Shown piece by piece: positions 23,601 to 34,785 of a stretch of 64,000 nucleotides of DNA. The notes beneath the pieces were generated by a model that did no database searches, was not told the origin of the DNA, and saw only the letters and a program-made list of their open reading frames with translations. The stretch is from positions 12,899,835 through 12,963,834 of the forward strand of contig NC_003076.8 of NCBI RefSeq assembly GCF_000001735.4, given 5' to 3'. Every line of letters starts with the position of its first letter. Position 1 is the first letter of the stretch. The position numbers were made by a program, and so were the translations under genes. The DNA comes from Arabidopsis thaliana. Lineage: Eukaryota > Streptophyta > Magnoliopsida > Brassicales > Brassicaceae.

Positions 23601-23933
23601 ATTTTGCGATTACATTATAAGGCGTTGTAACTTAGTCGCAAGAGGGAAATACTATTTTGCAACTACATTGTCACATATGTACCTAAGTGTACATCGTTGC
23701 AGTTTAGTCGCATATCTGCCACTTCTTGATATTGTCACAAATAATTCACTTATTTACGACTAACCTTTTGTGTCCAAAATTCGTCGCTCATAAGCGACCA
23801 ATTTCGCACTGCAATATTTAGCGACGGTTTTTTAGCGACCTTCTAATATCGTCGTTAAGTAGTCGTAAACACCTAGTTTGCGACCATTTTGGGACCAATA
23901 TGGGAGTTGCAAATGGCAGGTTTTCTTATAGTT
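20666..23933 (+). mobile_element. CACTA (En/Spm) element encoding only a TnpA-like protein
   Basis: Termini are TACTACAAGAAAACCTGC at the left (a C-to-T change of the canonical CACTACAAGAAAAC) and, inverted, AACTATAAGAAAACCTGCC at the right. The uninterrupted minus copy near 28150 reads GACTATACTGC when inverted, which shows the pre-insertion site. The flanks are CTA on the left and ATA on the right, a 3-bp duplication with one change. Sub-terminal GCGAC and TTGTGAC motifs fill about 23400-23910. It lacks a Transposase_21 (TnpD) gene, so it is a non-autonomous derivative with one accessory gene. Confidence 0.8.
20780..23223 (+). pseudogene. TnpA-like protein, Plant transposase Ptta/En/Spm family (PF03004)
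   Basis: Exon-like pieces in order: to about 21198 (Gln/Pro-rich, then an acidic block, then DRLLALPGRQHL), about 21822-21955 (RRKFDGPYFNW and QKKYFRNFA), about 22020-22325 (VYWDQGITELVK and KKSGEQPPW), about 22421-22656 (HTRADGSFVDQIYQHVGEAY) and about 22803-23223 (NHFGLGSLVETLNKRRRKES, a coiled coil and a Thr/Pro-rich tail ending at 23220-23222). This layout fits the Ptta/En/Spm accessory family, whose members bind sub-terminal repeats. In-frame stops at 21182-21184 (TGA), 21904-21906 (TAG) and about 22250 (TAA) show decay. The exact start is not certain. Confidence 0.75.
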
Positions 23934-23936
23934 ATA

Positions 23937-25103
23937 TACCGCTTTAATTTGAAACTCGCTAATCTGATGTCATTCCCTATCTATTAGAACCTGAGCTTAA
24001 TTTGCAATTATCATGTGTCTGCATTTATTTATGAACTCATGGCTACCATATACATTTTTGGATTATCTTATTCACTTCACCACCCTTTGTTAATCCAAGT
24101 AGCTGACTCTCACTTTTAGAGCAGTTTTCCATACCCTGAACTTAACCTTACTTCAAGCCAAAGATCATTTTGTGTGTGTTTGTGAGGTCTTTTTGATATT
24201 GAGCTTGGTATAACGTGTTAGGTATGAGCCGACAAGAGCAGTCTTTCATGTTGACCTAGCCCACGCTTTTTGGGTTAGCTAGGACTAGGTGGAGACTTGT
24301 ATTTGGGGGGTTGGGATTGTGTATGGATTGAGACAAAAAGAGAATGGAAATGAAAAGAAAAAAAGAGAGAGAGAAAGAGTTTAGAGATCTTAAGGGGTGA
24401 TTCAAAAGTGTTAGTCTAGTAAAGGGTTTGGAGTTCAAAGAGAAAAGAAAGTTAGGCATTGTAATTCAAAGAAAGTGTAAAACGCCCTCTATGCTATAAG
24501 ATTAGAAGAAAAGTCTTAAGTTTGTTAAGATTCAAAACCAAACCCGCTAGACTCTTGAATCGTTTCAAGAAACACCCCTAAGAGCATGAACCAAAAAAGA
24601 GAAAAGAATGGGAATAAGGATAGAGTTAGGACATCTAAGGGACTTGGATCATCTTCTGAGCTTTCACACTATATATCATTGGGTAAATGGGAGTCTTTTC
24701 TTGCATTCTGCTAAAGCTCAATCTTTTCTATGAGAGTCACCTATTACTCGACCATATCTATAGAGGGACCATTTTTGGCTCTTAGCCTTAGCCCCTAAAC
24801 CAAATGAGTTCATAGTCATTGCATTGCTTGATCTACTGTTCGTGCTTAATCAATGTTAAAGGGAATTGGTTTATGTAAATCCTTGAATAGATTAAGACAA
24901 TTGTTAGGTTGCATTGTGATGAGTATGGCTAAAGTTTTTGAGTAAGGATCTTTGACCTTGCAACGTAGAATTAGCTAACTAGACATTGATCTCACCCACT
25001 CTATATGCATGCTTCGGTTCTTGAATCCCCGCCTTCAAACCTCTCTTTCAACTTAAGATCTTTTGTTTGCTTGAGGGCAAACAAGAGATAAGTTTGGGGG
25101 AGT
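23937..25103. other. A1 3' untranslated region, second part, with polypurine tract
   Basis: Non-coding. Contains GA-rich runs (24330-24380), a GCTTGAGGGCAAACAAGAG stretch near 25071 and the polypurine tract before the LTR. Matches, inverted, 26960 to about 28150. A second plus-strand copy of 24315 to about 24700 lies at about 29727-30110. Confidence 0.7.
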
Positions 25104-25337
25104 TGATAACACTGTATTTTACTCATTTTACTCATGTGTTTATCATCATTTAACTTAGTGTTCACTCATTGTTTCATATCATTTTGCATCTTTTTAGCTT
25201 ATTTTGCATACTTAGGCATCTAGGATCTTTTTACATACATATATCATGTTTTGGTGTGTTTTCAGGTGTAGAAGGAGGTTACAAGGAAATCACTCGATCT
25301 TCTACTCTATCAAACCAGGAGGGAAGCAGCAGAGCAA
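25104..25337 (+). repeat. A1 3' LTR, truncated
   Basis: Starts TGATAACACTGTATTTTACTC after the polypurine tract. It aligns to the inverted start of the complete LTR ending at 26959, and stops at 25337 where that LTR's own end begins. Confidence 0.8.
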
Positions 25338-26959
25338 TGATAAGTAGATTTTTACGCCTACTTATGTGCTGAAGTGAGGTTCAGTTCAATTCGCCTTAAA
25401 CACTAATATGTCGATGCAGCTATAGGGGGTGTCAATCCAGTTCATTGTTATTGATAGCAATCAAGATGTATACAAAAGCAACTAAGTCAAGCCAGGTTAT
25501 AGTGATGGTGGGTTTCTAATAACAATCCTAAATCAGGATTCAAACAACAAAAATGAGAACTTTAAGAGCCCTACTCGATTATTGGGCCGAGTAGAACCAA
25601 CAGGTAACAAATTTAAGAACCAAAATGCAATCAACATGTGATACAGATAAGATATGAATAAAACTGCAATCATGGGGTGAATACATATAAATCTAAGAAG
25701 AATAGAAGTCCTAAGGATTGATTCATTGATAAGGGCAACTCTAGGGTTTATCAGGTGGCTAACAGGCGAAAGGCAGATACCCTAGACGATAGATTCAAAA
25801 CCAGGTCAATCCACTCTCGTCAAAGAGACCCTCATAACTCTACCGCTTCCTAATCTCAACTCTCGTTGATGAAACATAGCAGAGCTGGCTTTAAGCAACA
25901 ATCTACCAAAGTCAATAAGCAGTCTAAACATCCAATCTCTTGGGCTAGAATCTATAAATCTCTGGAATTCGTAGATCAGGCATCCATTTGAACGTCTTTT
26001 GGACGCTGGATACCTATGATCGAATTCCCACATTAGCTAGCAAAAACCGCATAGAGGCCAACGAATCCAGAAGGGATCAAACATAATCTTAACCACTGAC
26101 GAACCTATAGATTACCCTAATCTAATCCATCCTCAAGAACCCTAATCACTACTCAAGTAGTATAATGAAGTACACAAACCCAGAAATTACTGAAATCATA
26201 TCCAAATGTACATCTAAACAAGATAAATAACTTTGCTCAAAGAACTAAATGCAAAAACGAAATAGATTAAGAGTAATTAAGGTTTTAAGATTCACGAACA
26301 CAAAGAAAAACTAAGAGATAAAAAGATTGATCCTTTGGACAAATCCCAAAGTGATCTATTTATACTGAAATGTTAATAACCCTAGATTCACTAGAAGACT
26401 AGATACTTGAGGCGGTTTGGACGAATGTTCGATCTTGGAGATTGAGTAAAGAGGATGCTGCAAAGTCTTCGCCTTTGCCTCCATGCTCCGAGTGATCAAT
26501 TGGTCGAGTAGTTGCTTCTTCCTCTCCTATTCTTATGCTCAGATGTCTGGTTGAGTGGGGAATGAGGAGGATCAGGAGACGCTTTGAACGATCAACAAGT
26601 CTTGTAGAGTAGGTTGCCCTTGATCGAGTAAACTGGTCGAGTAGAGGATCGAGTAAAAGGGGCGAGTATATCGATCTGCTACTTCCTCTGTGGCTGCCTT
26701 GATCGAGTAAAGGGGTTGAGTGAAATGCTCTGTTGCTTCCCTCCTGGCTTGATAGAGTAGAGGGTCGAGTAGATTCCTTGTAAGCTCCTTCTGGACCTTA
26801 AAACACACCAAAGGATGTAATATGTATGCACGATGATCCTAAATGCCTAAGTGTGCAAAATAAGCTAAATGTGATGCAAAATGATATGAAACAATGAGTA
26901 ATCACTAAGCTAAAAGATGATAAATACATGTCCAGAATGAGTAAAATACAGTGTTATCA
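25338..26959 (-). repeat. A1 3' LTR, complete
   Basis: 1622 bp. On the minus strand it begins TGATAACACTG at 26959, directly after the polypurine tract, and ends CTACTTATCA at 25338. It contains a dozen or so copies of a short ATCGAGTA/GTCGAGTA-type motif, clustered at 26486-26780. Confidence 0.85.
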
Positions 26960-28615
26960 ACTCCCCCAAACTTATCTCTTGCTTGCCCTCAAGCAACCAA
27001 AAAATCTTAAGTTGAAGGAGAGGTTTGAAGGTGGGGATTCAAAACCGAAGCATGCATATAGAACGGGTGAGCTCAATGTCCAGGTAGCTAATTCTAGATT
27101 GCAAAGTGATAGATCCTTACTTAAAAACTTTAGCCATACTCGTCACAATGCAACCTAACAACCTGCTTTAATCTATTCAAGCACTCACATCTACCGATTC
27201 CCTTTAACATTCATTAAGCACAAACAATGGATCAAGCAATGCAATGGTTATGAACTCATTTGGTTTCGGGCTTAAGCTAAGAGACAAAAATGGTCCCTTT
27301 AATGAATTGGTCGAGTAACACTGGACTCTCATAGAAAAGATTGAGCTTTAGCAGAATGTTAAATGTTAGAGTCAACAGACACATACAAGAACATGCTCCC
27401 ATTTACCCAATGATATATAGTGTGAAAGCTCATAAGATGATCCAAGTCCCTTAGATGTCCTAACTCTACCCTTATTCCCATTCTTTTTTCTTTTTTTGGT
27501 TCATGTTTTTAGGGGTGTTTCTTAAAACGATTCAAAAGTCTAGCGGGTTTGGTTTTGAATTTTAACAAACTTAAGGCTTTTCTTCTAAACTTATAGCATA
27601 GAGGGCGTTTTACCCTTTTCTTTTAATTACAATGCCTAAGTACTCTCTTTGAGTTCCAAACCCTTTACTAGACTAACACTTTCTTTTGTATCCCCCTCGA
27701 GAACTCTACACTCTTACTCTCTTTTTTTTTTCTTTTTTTTTTCATTCCCATTCTCTTTTCCAATCATTCCATACACAATCCCAATCCCAAATACAAGTCT
27801 CCACCTAGTCCTAGCTAACCCAAAAAGTGTGGGCTAGGTCTACATGAAAGACTGCTCTTGTCGGCTCATACCTAACACGTTATACTAAGCTCAATCATAA
27901 AAGACCTCACAATCACACACAAAATGATCTTTGGCTTGAAATAAGGTTAAACTCAGGGTATGGGAAACTGCTTTAAAGATGAGAATCAGCTACTTGGATT
28001 AACAAAGGGTGGTGAAGTGAATAAGATAATCCAAGTATGTATATGGTAGCCATGAGTTCACAAACAATGCATAGACCTGATAATTGCAAATTAAGTTCAG
28101 GTTCTAATAGTAGGGAATGACATCAGATTAGCGAGTTTTGAATCAAAGCAGTATAGTCAAGTTGTAAATTTAAAGTAGGGTGCGGTCTTACTTCAGAGAA
28201 ACAATCGGTTATTCAACAAAGAACTAACTACCTGGGCATTGAACTTACTTTATTGAATTTACATGCTCATGGTTTGAAATCATCATTATCTCCAATGCAA
28301 ATGAGCAATCTTAAATACAAGCACTCTATATACAATCCTAAAATGAATTGCAAAATACATGACACTCTGTTTTTGATGAAATCATTTTCTGAAAAAATTT
28401 CAAATTTTTATGGTTTTTTCTATGCCTTAGATGATGCAAAATTTGAAATAAGAAAAGAGAACACAATGTCAAACATGTCTTGAACCCTCCCCCAAACTTA
28501 AATTACACAGTCCCTTGTGTAATAAAAATCTGAGAAAGAATTCAAGACCACAATACAAAACACATAAAGACAAATAAAAAGCTATGGTATGTACAATGGA
28601 GGTAGTGGTGTTACC
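26960..28615 (-). other. A1 3' untranslated region (minus element) with polypurine tract
   Basis: Non-coding. The polypurine tract lies at about 26960-26973 (inverted AAGTTTGGGGGAGT). This is the second arm of the inverted Athila pair; it lacks the CACTA insertion and so shows the empty site near 28150. Confidence 0.75.
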
Positions 28616-29350
28616 TCATCGGCCAGGTGAAGTAGACGGATACGAAATCGTCCATACTTTCTTGAGTATAAGCAGGGACTGATGTTGAGGCGGAAGGGTT
28701 TTGCTCGTCCTGTCTGGTCGAGTAGTTGGTCGAGCGTGTGGATGCTCTTCTCTGCCTCTGCTTGGCTCTCTCAACTCGGAGATCACTTCCCGAGGCTCAA
28801 ATGATGAAGCTCGGGGTCGATCGATCCTGTCAGCCCTCCTCGTAGCTGAGCTCGTTGAACCGCTTCTTATTACTTTGGGGGTGGGAGACGGGGGCCTTGG
28901 CTTGCTCTGGAAGTCTTTTATTTGAGCATCAATACTCTTAAGCGACTTCTTCATGGTTCTCATCTTCTTCTTGAAACCTTTCATCGTTTTGTTGTGAAGG
29001 TTCCCAAACTCTTCAAGCACACCGAGCTTCTCTAGCTCCTCCGATGTCGATTTTCATGGCAGAGGGAGATGGCATGAAGTTGATGTTATGCCTTGTCTTC
29101 ACTGAAGTTTGGTTCTCGCAAGGTAGGGGTAACAAAGAAGGTCCAAGCTCCGGATGGTTGAACTTGACGATGTAGTAATCCGCCGGAGTTATCTTGTCAA
29201 GATAATCCTTTCCCCTGAGGTAATCGAGGTCGAGGAACTTAGGGAACACGTCAGGGGTTCCCAGGTATATCCCCGCAGCTCCTAGGATTGGTGTTAAGAG
29301 ACCACAAACAATAAGGCTTCCGCGAATCTCGGAGCGATGGATGGTTGCAT
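28616..29350 (-). pseudogene. Athila ORF C-terminal part, copy A
   Basis: Two overlapping minus-strand frames: 29249-29013 (MFPKFLDLDYLRGKDYLDK) and 29020-28616 (KGFKKKMRTMKKSLKS, then QIKDFQSKPRPPSPTPK). They belong to the Athila ORF tail; copy B lies at about 30300-30976. The frame changes near 29015-29025 point to an indel. The coding sequence stops at the A2 LTR end at 29351 (TTGCA/TGATAGTAGG), the same site as in copy B. Confidence 0.7.
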
Positions 29351-29720
29351 GATAGTAGGATTTTTACTCAATTAATCCTAAAACACTATCTTGTCGTTGT
29401 AGTATTTTAGGTTGTCAATCCAATCCGGTGTGATGCAAACAGATGAGATATGATTAGAAACCTCTAAGTCAAGCCAAGCAGAGAGTTGGTTGGTTCTAAA
29501 AGTCCTAATATGCAAAAACATAAATGAAATGAAACTAAAAGCAGAAATGGCAATAACAGGAAGGTGAATAACAAAGCAGAAATGATAATAGACAGTCAAA
29601 TAGATAAACGATTCCTAAGGATGGGGTAATCGAGTAGTGTGGTCTCCTTAATCTATTTAGGGGGTTGACAAAACTTCACAGAAAATATCCCTAGACAACA
29701 AGTTTAATAACTGGTTAATT
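29351..29720 (-). repeat. A2 LTR end, truncated duplicate
   Basis: Copy of the first ~370 bases (by plus coordinate) of the solo LTR at 30982-32598, again directly after TTGCA. Homology to 30982 to about 31350 ends near 29715. Confidence 0.75.
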
Positions 29721-29726
29721 CACTGG

Positions 29727-30110
29727 GATGGTGTATGGATTGAGACAAAAAGAGAATGGAAATGAAAAGAAAAAAAAGAGAGAGAAAGAGTTTAGAGATA
29801 TTAAGGGGTGATTCAAATGTGTTAGTCTAGTAAAGGGTTTGGAGTTCAAAGAGAAAAGAAAGTTAGGCATTGTAATTCAAAGAAAGTGTAAAACGCCCTC
29901 TATGCTATAAGATTAGAAGAAAAGTCTTAAGTTTGTTAAAATTCAAAACCAAACCCGCTAGACTCTTGAATCGTTCAAGAAACACCCCTAACAACATGAA
30001 CCAAAAAAGAGAAAAGAATGGGAATAAGTGTAGAGTTAGGACATCTAAGGGACTTGGATCATCTTCTGAGCTTTCACACTGTATATCATTGGGTAAATGG
30101 GAGTCTGTTC
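29727..30110 (+). repeat. Plus-strand copy of A1 3' UTR segment
   Basis: GTGTATGGATTGAGACAAAA and the following ~380 bases match 24315 to about 24700 in the same orientation, whereas the surrounding Athila sequence is in the opposite orientation. It sits exactly between duplicates A and B. Confidence 0.8.
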
Positions 30111-30299
30111 ATCTTAAAATGACAATCCTAAAATGAAATGCAATCTACATGACACTTTGTTTTTGATGAAATCATTTTCTGAAAAAAATTTCAAAAAATC
30201 TGAGAAAGAATTCAAGACCACAACACAAAACACACAAAGACAAATAAAAAGCTATGGTATGTACAATGTAGGTGGTGGTGTTACCTCATCGGTCAGGTG

Positions 30300-30976
30300 A
30301 AGTAGACGGATACGAACTCGTCCTTACTTTCTTTAGTATAAGCAGGGACTGATGTTGAGGCGGAAGGGTTTGCTCGTCCTGTCTGGTCGAGTAGTTGGTC
30401 GAGCGTGTGGATGCTCTTCTCTGCCTACTCCTTGGCTCTCTCAAATCGGAGATCACTTTCCGAGGCTCAAATGATGAAGCTCAGGGTCGATCGATCCTGT
30501 CAGCCCTCCTTGCATCTAAGCTCGCAGAACCGCTTCTTATTACTTTGGGGTGGGAGACGGGGGCCTTGGCTTGCTCTGGAAGTCTTTTATTTCAGCTTCC
30601 ATACTCTTCAGCGACTTCTTCATGGTTCTCATCTTCTTTTTGAAACCTTTCATCGTTTTGCTGTGAAGGTTCCCAAAGTCTTCAAGCACACCAAGCTTCT
30701 AGTGAACTTCAACTATCTCATCTCCTCTTTGATCAACATCTTCTTCATAGTGAGCTTGCTCGAATTCATTGGTATCTTGCTCCAGATGGTTGAACTTGAA
30801 GATGTAGTGATCCACCAGAGTTGTCTTGTCAAGATAATCCTTTCCCCTGAGGTAATCGAGGTCGATGAACTTAGGGAACACGTCACGGGTTCCCAAGTAT
30901 ATCCCCGCTGCTCCTAGGATTGGTGTTAAGAGACCACCAACACAAAGGCTTCCGCGAATCCCCGAGCGATGGATGG
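30300..30976 (-). pseudogene. Athila ORF C-terminal part, copy B
   Basis: Same tail as copy A (PKFIDLDYLRGKDYLDK at the start, KMRTMKKSLKS and a Pro-rich end near the finish), with an in-frame stop after GDEIVEVH near 30699. Copy B and copy A differ in the segment about 30695-30780 versus 29020-29150. It adjoins the solo LTR at the TTGCA target site 30977-30981 and is continuous in sense with 32604 onward. Confidence 0.7.
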
Positions 30977-30981
30977 TTGCA

Positions 30982-32598
30982 TGATAGTAGGATTTTACTC
31001 AATTAATCCTAAAACACTATCTTGTCATTGTAGTATTTTAGGTTGTCAATCCAATCCGGTGTGATGCAAACAGATGAGATATGATTAGAAACCTCTAAGT
31101 CAAGCCAAGCAGAGAGTTGGTTGGTTCTAACAGTCCTAATATGCGAAAACAGAAATGAAATGAAACTAAAAGCAGAAATGGCAATAACAGGCAGGTGAAT
31201 AACAAAATAGAAATGATAACATGCAGTCAAATGGATAAATGATTCCTAAGGATGGGGTAACCGAATAGTGTGGTCTCCTTAATCTATCCAGACTGTTGAC
31301 AAAACTTCACAGAAGATATCCCTAGACAACAAGTTCAACAACAAATTAATTCACTCCCGTGATAGAAATCCTCAAGCAAAGCTAGACACTGACCTAATTG
31401 CCATTAGCAATCTCTAACTAAGCAGGCATTATCGAATCAACTTGTTAAAGCCTTGGGGTAGAGGCAGATATCTCTGAGATTAATAGGATCCAACGCCCAT
31501 TAAACGCCTTTTGAGCGCTGGACGTCTGGACTCATATTCCCCATTAGCCAGTGAAACAAGCAATAAGCGCAACTACTCCAGAAGGGATTCTAGTATTCTA
31601 AACTCAACCACCTACAACGACCAAGTAAACCACAACTAATCTATCCCATCCTCAGAAATACGGTTCACTACTCAGACATAATGAAAGACAATAGCAAAGC
31701 AACGATTAAAAACATGATAACAGAAATGACGAAAGACTTAAACGAAAAACTGAATATCAAATACTGAAAGTGAAAATACAAAGTCGCAGGAGAAACACTG
31801 CGGCTACGAAAGTTGCGAAATGTAAAAGTTGATGAAAAACATGATGAAAAACTGGATGCCCTAGGGAAAACCCTAAGGGGCTACTTATATAAGCGAGACA
31901 TGAAACAAATACGGAAACTAGATATATAGCAAATTTTCACGTCATGACCCTGCGACCGAATGTGTCATTGGCATCTGATGGGCTGAAATGAGCCTCCCTG
32001 TGATCGAGTATGTCATTGATCATATTGGGCTTCAGGGGCTCCGCCTTGGGATTGAGTGAAATGCAGTGAAGTCGAGATTGAATGGTCCAGCGACCCTCTG
32101 ATCGAGTGCGATCGAGTGGATGTCATGAGGTGGTGATCGAGTGGTTGCTTCGGCTTCTTTTCTCTTCTTCATTCTCAGCTTGTCTGGCTGAGTGCAGGAC
32201 GAGCAGATAGGCCTCCTGGTGATCGAGTGGTGATCGAGTGGTTCTGATGGGGTGATTCCTCCCGCTTCGCGATTGAGTGAAACTGAGCTGCTAGCTTCTC
32301 CGGGGTTGCGATAGAGTGATTTGCCCTGGCAAGGCTCCGAGGCTGCGATAGAGTACTTTTGCTGAAGGCGTCATTGGGCATTCTGACTTCCTGTTCTGTT
32401 TCTTCTCTATTTGAACTCCAAAAGCATCCAGAGTACCTGAAAACAACCAAATATGCCATGCACATGCAATCCTAATGGAAAATCGTCCTAAGTATGTAAA
32501 ACACACTAAAACGACTCCTAATGAGATAAAATGTGGATGAAACAATGACAAAGTGGTGAAGAATGAATGCATAAATCATGCAAATTATAGACATATCA
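30982..32598 (-). repeat. Solo LTR of Athila family A2
   Basis: 1617 bp. On the minus strand it begins TGATATGTCTATAA at 32598 and ends ATCCTACTATCA at 30982, flanked by the perfect 5-bp repeat TTGCA (30977-30981 and 32599-32603). It is related to the plus-strand LTR at 54609-56161. With no internal sequence it is a solo LTR left by LTR-LTR recombination. It interrupts the Athila ORF of the A1 element, and carries a dense cluster of GATCGAGTG-type motifs at 31960-32360. Confidence 0.9.
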
Positions 32599-32603
32599 TT
32601 GCA

Positions 32604-33589
32604 GCATACTCTCTATAGCTCAATAGATGATCCAAATGAACAACAGTCAGCGATGTGTCCGCTCTATCTCGCACCTTCTTCCTCCCATCTTTGGTCTCTC
32701 TCAGAATGAAGACCAAAGCTTGATCAATCATGCATAGCTCTTCTTCACCAACAAATCCAGTGGTCTTCTTTGGAAAGATGGTGTTGGCAATGCATTGGTG
32801 GAGATATCTAATCACGGGACTTCGAATTCAAGAACTCTTGCTCTTGGCGAGCGACTAGGCTTTGGACCGGCGATTGTTATCCAAAGAGAGAGAGAGTAGC
32901 TCATCTTGGTCATAGTCTTGGCGGATTCCTTCTCCACTTGGAAACCCAAAAATGGTATCAAAGTGGGTAATATCAAGTGTATACTCGACATCCTTAACTT
33001 TGAATGTTATGTAATCAAGACCTCCTCTTTCTTCTTTCTCTGAATCATCAACACAAAAGTGAACTATGAGGGTTGCAAGGAGTTGACAGCTCTCCTCTTT
33101 AAAGCCCCGAAATTGGCAGCTCATGAACGTTACAAGATTGGCCGATTCCATCAAGTATTCCACATCCCCACAAATACCAAGCTCTTGCATCGTTTCCTTA
33201 TGAGGGTATCTAGTTCCCTCGAACTTCAACTCCTTCAAGTATTGATAGTACTCGCTTGGGGTTGGCTCTCTCTTATTCCTTGGCCAGTTTCTTCTCCCAA
33301 CAGGGGCTGGTGTATCATCCCCGATAATCTTAACCTCTTCCTCAGAAACCGCTTCTTCAAAGACTGCTTTTTCATGGTGTTCTTCCTCAGCCTCAACAAA
33401 CCCTCTTGCCCCTAGCTACTTCTTCTCTTTGCATGGCTGAGTGACTGGAACTTCCTCCTTGAATCGAGCTTGACCTTTGAGCACGGCGAGCTTGGCGTTC
33501 AGTCATGCCACTCATGTCAAATGCCCAACTTTTTCGTTATCAACAGAGGATCTTCTAGCCCGAGATGAACTCTTTCTTCTTGAATCCAT
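32604..33589 (-). pseudogene. Athila ORF (ATHILA family, PF03078-like), N-terminal and middle part
   Basis: Start methionine at 33589 (MDSRRKSSSRARRSS). An in-frame TGA follows soon after. Open stretches at 33238-32855 (LGICGDVEYLMESANLV, FRGFKEESCQLLATL, FDTIFGFPSGEG) and 32815-32604 have the look of the ATHILA ORF family found after pol in Athila elements. The ORF then meets the A2 solo LTR and continues at 30976. Several stops and frame changes show it is inactive. Its role is unknown; the position corresponds to env. Confidence 0.75.
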
Positions 33590-34266
33590 GGAGATTGGTA
33601 GTGAGTTTCAACAATGTAATCAAAAACAACTCTCCAAGAGGTATCAAATTGGAAAGTATTCCGTTTTTGGTGATGAAATTTGATCTTAAAAAACCGGTTG
33701 GAATTTTGAGGATGGAATTTGGAATGATCGAGTAACTTTGGTGAGGTATGGTGAAGAGGAGAACGGATTCTTGAGGAGTGATAGGGGAAGTTTGGAATGA
33801 AAATTTTGAAGCTTTGTGAAAGATAGAGAATTTGCGAAAATGAGTTGACGAAAGAGAGAGTTTTGAAGGATGGTTTGGCTATTTCAATGGGTGGAGGACG
33901 ATTGTCTTCGGTTCTCTCTTTTGGATGGATAGGAGAGTCGATTGGAAACAGTGAGGAGCATGGGTAATTGGTTTGTTTATCGAGTAATGAAGTGAAGGGG
34001 AACAGGTGGGACACTCGACCTCACTCCTTGGTCTCCAAATAATTTGAGCTCGCGTAAAGGATCGAGTATCCCTTGAAATGCAAAATACTTGATCGGATGG
34101 TGGAGGGTTCTCCACTCTTTAAAACGCTTGATCAAACGGACTAGAATAAGCCTCATGAATTTAGTCGATCAAACGGTGATGAAGCTTCTCTTATTTCGTC
34201 ATTCAATCGCATGGCTCAGAACACTCTTCCTTTGACCAATCCTCAGTTTCAAAACTAGAGTAGCCT
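33590..34266. other. A1 region between linker ORF and Athila ORF, with pol deleted
   Basis: Untranslated leader of the Athila ORF. RT, RNase H and integrase should lie near here but are absent. The overlapping small frames (33517-34014, 33879-34115) show no family resemblance. Confidence 0.5.
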
Positions 34267-34725
34267 TTAACCATTTCTTGAAGTATAAAGATTGCATGGT
34301 TCAGTTCTTCCATCTTGTAAGTTAACTTCCCAATTGTATCCTCCTAAGCTTTGTATTATATTCTGAGTTCCTTCTTCAGTAACAAAGTCAAGTGTCAAGA
34401 GTTCTTCTTCAGCAGAGGGTTTATTGGGCAGTTTAGGCACTCCTAGAGAATAAGTCGGAATAGGGATTTCCTCTTCACTCAACAACTTACTCTCTAAGCT
34501 TCTTTTCTCAAAATGAACTCCTTTCTGATCTTCTGGTGCAAACCATTCTGTTGCAAACTCATTTTCCTCATTGATAGCTAGAGCAGTTTCCATCTTCTCT
34601 CGATCAATACCCATTGAATAATTATTAACTCTTTTTTCAATAATCCAAAGTTGACCTTTAAGCTTCATCACTCTTGAAGATAACCCCTCTATGACTCTGC
34701 TTTGCCATTTAAATTTTTTTCTCAT
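34267..34725 (-). pseudogene. A1 pol linker ORF downstream of protease
   Basis: 152 residues, Lys/Glu-rich (KKFKWQSRVIEGLSSRV, then EEEIPIPTYSLGVPKLP). It follows the protease frame and would lead towards reverse transcriptase. No catalytic motif is seen. It is part of the pol polyprotein separated by a frame change at 34725-34786. Confidence 0.5.
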
Positions 34726-34785
34726 CTCATACCAGTCATCTTCTCTAGGTTCTTCAGTCTGAGCTAACCATGCTGTTGCTCTCTT

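Larger units (their letters stand above)
19898..25337 (+). mobile_element. Athila-like element, family A1, 3' part (plus strand)
   Basis: It comprises the end of the Athila ORF (to 20218), a long 3' untranslated region split by a CACTA element (20666-23933), a polypurine tract AAGTTTGGGGGAG at about 25090-25103, and a 3' LTR that begins TGATAACACTG at 25104 and is cut at 25337 by the head-to-head minus-strand A1 element. gag and pol are absent. The left edge joins the ~448-bp tandem array at 19897/19898 with no LTR or TSD, so this is a deletion or rearrangement junction. Confidence 0.8.

Noticed and set aside
27649-27837. Ser/Phe-rich frame that looks like a signal peptide (also 24256-24459)
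   Set aside because: Part of the Athila 3' untranslated region in both orientations; the hydrophobic run comes from T-rich low-complexity DNA.
33517-34115. Minus-strand frames of 165 and 78 residues
   Set aside because: They lie in the untranslated leader of the Athila ORF, have low complexity (Ser/Phe/Pro-rich), and overlap the real start at 33589 in another frame.
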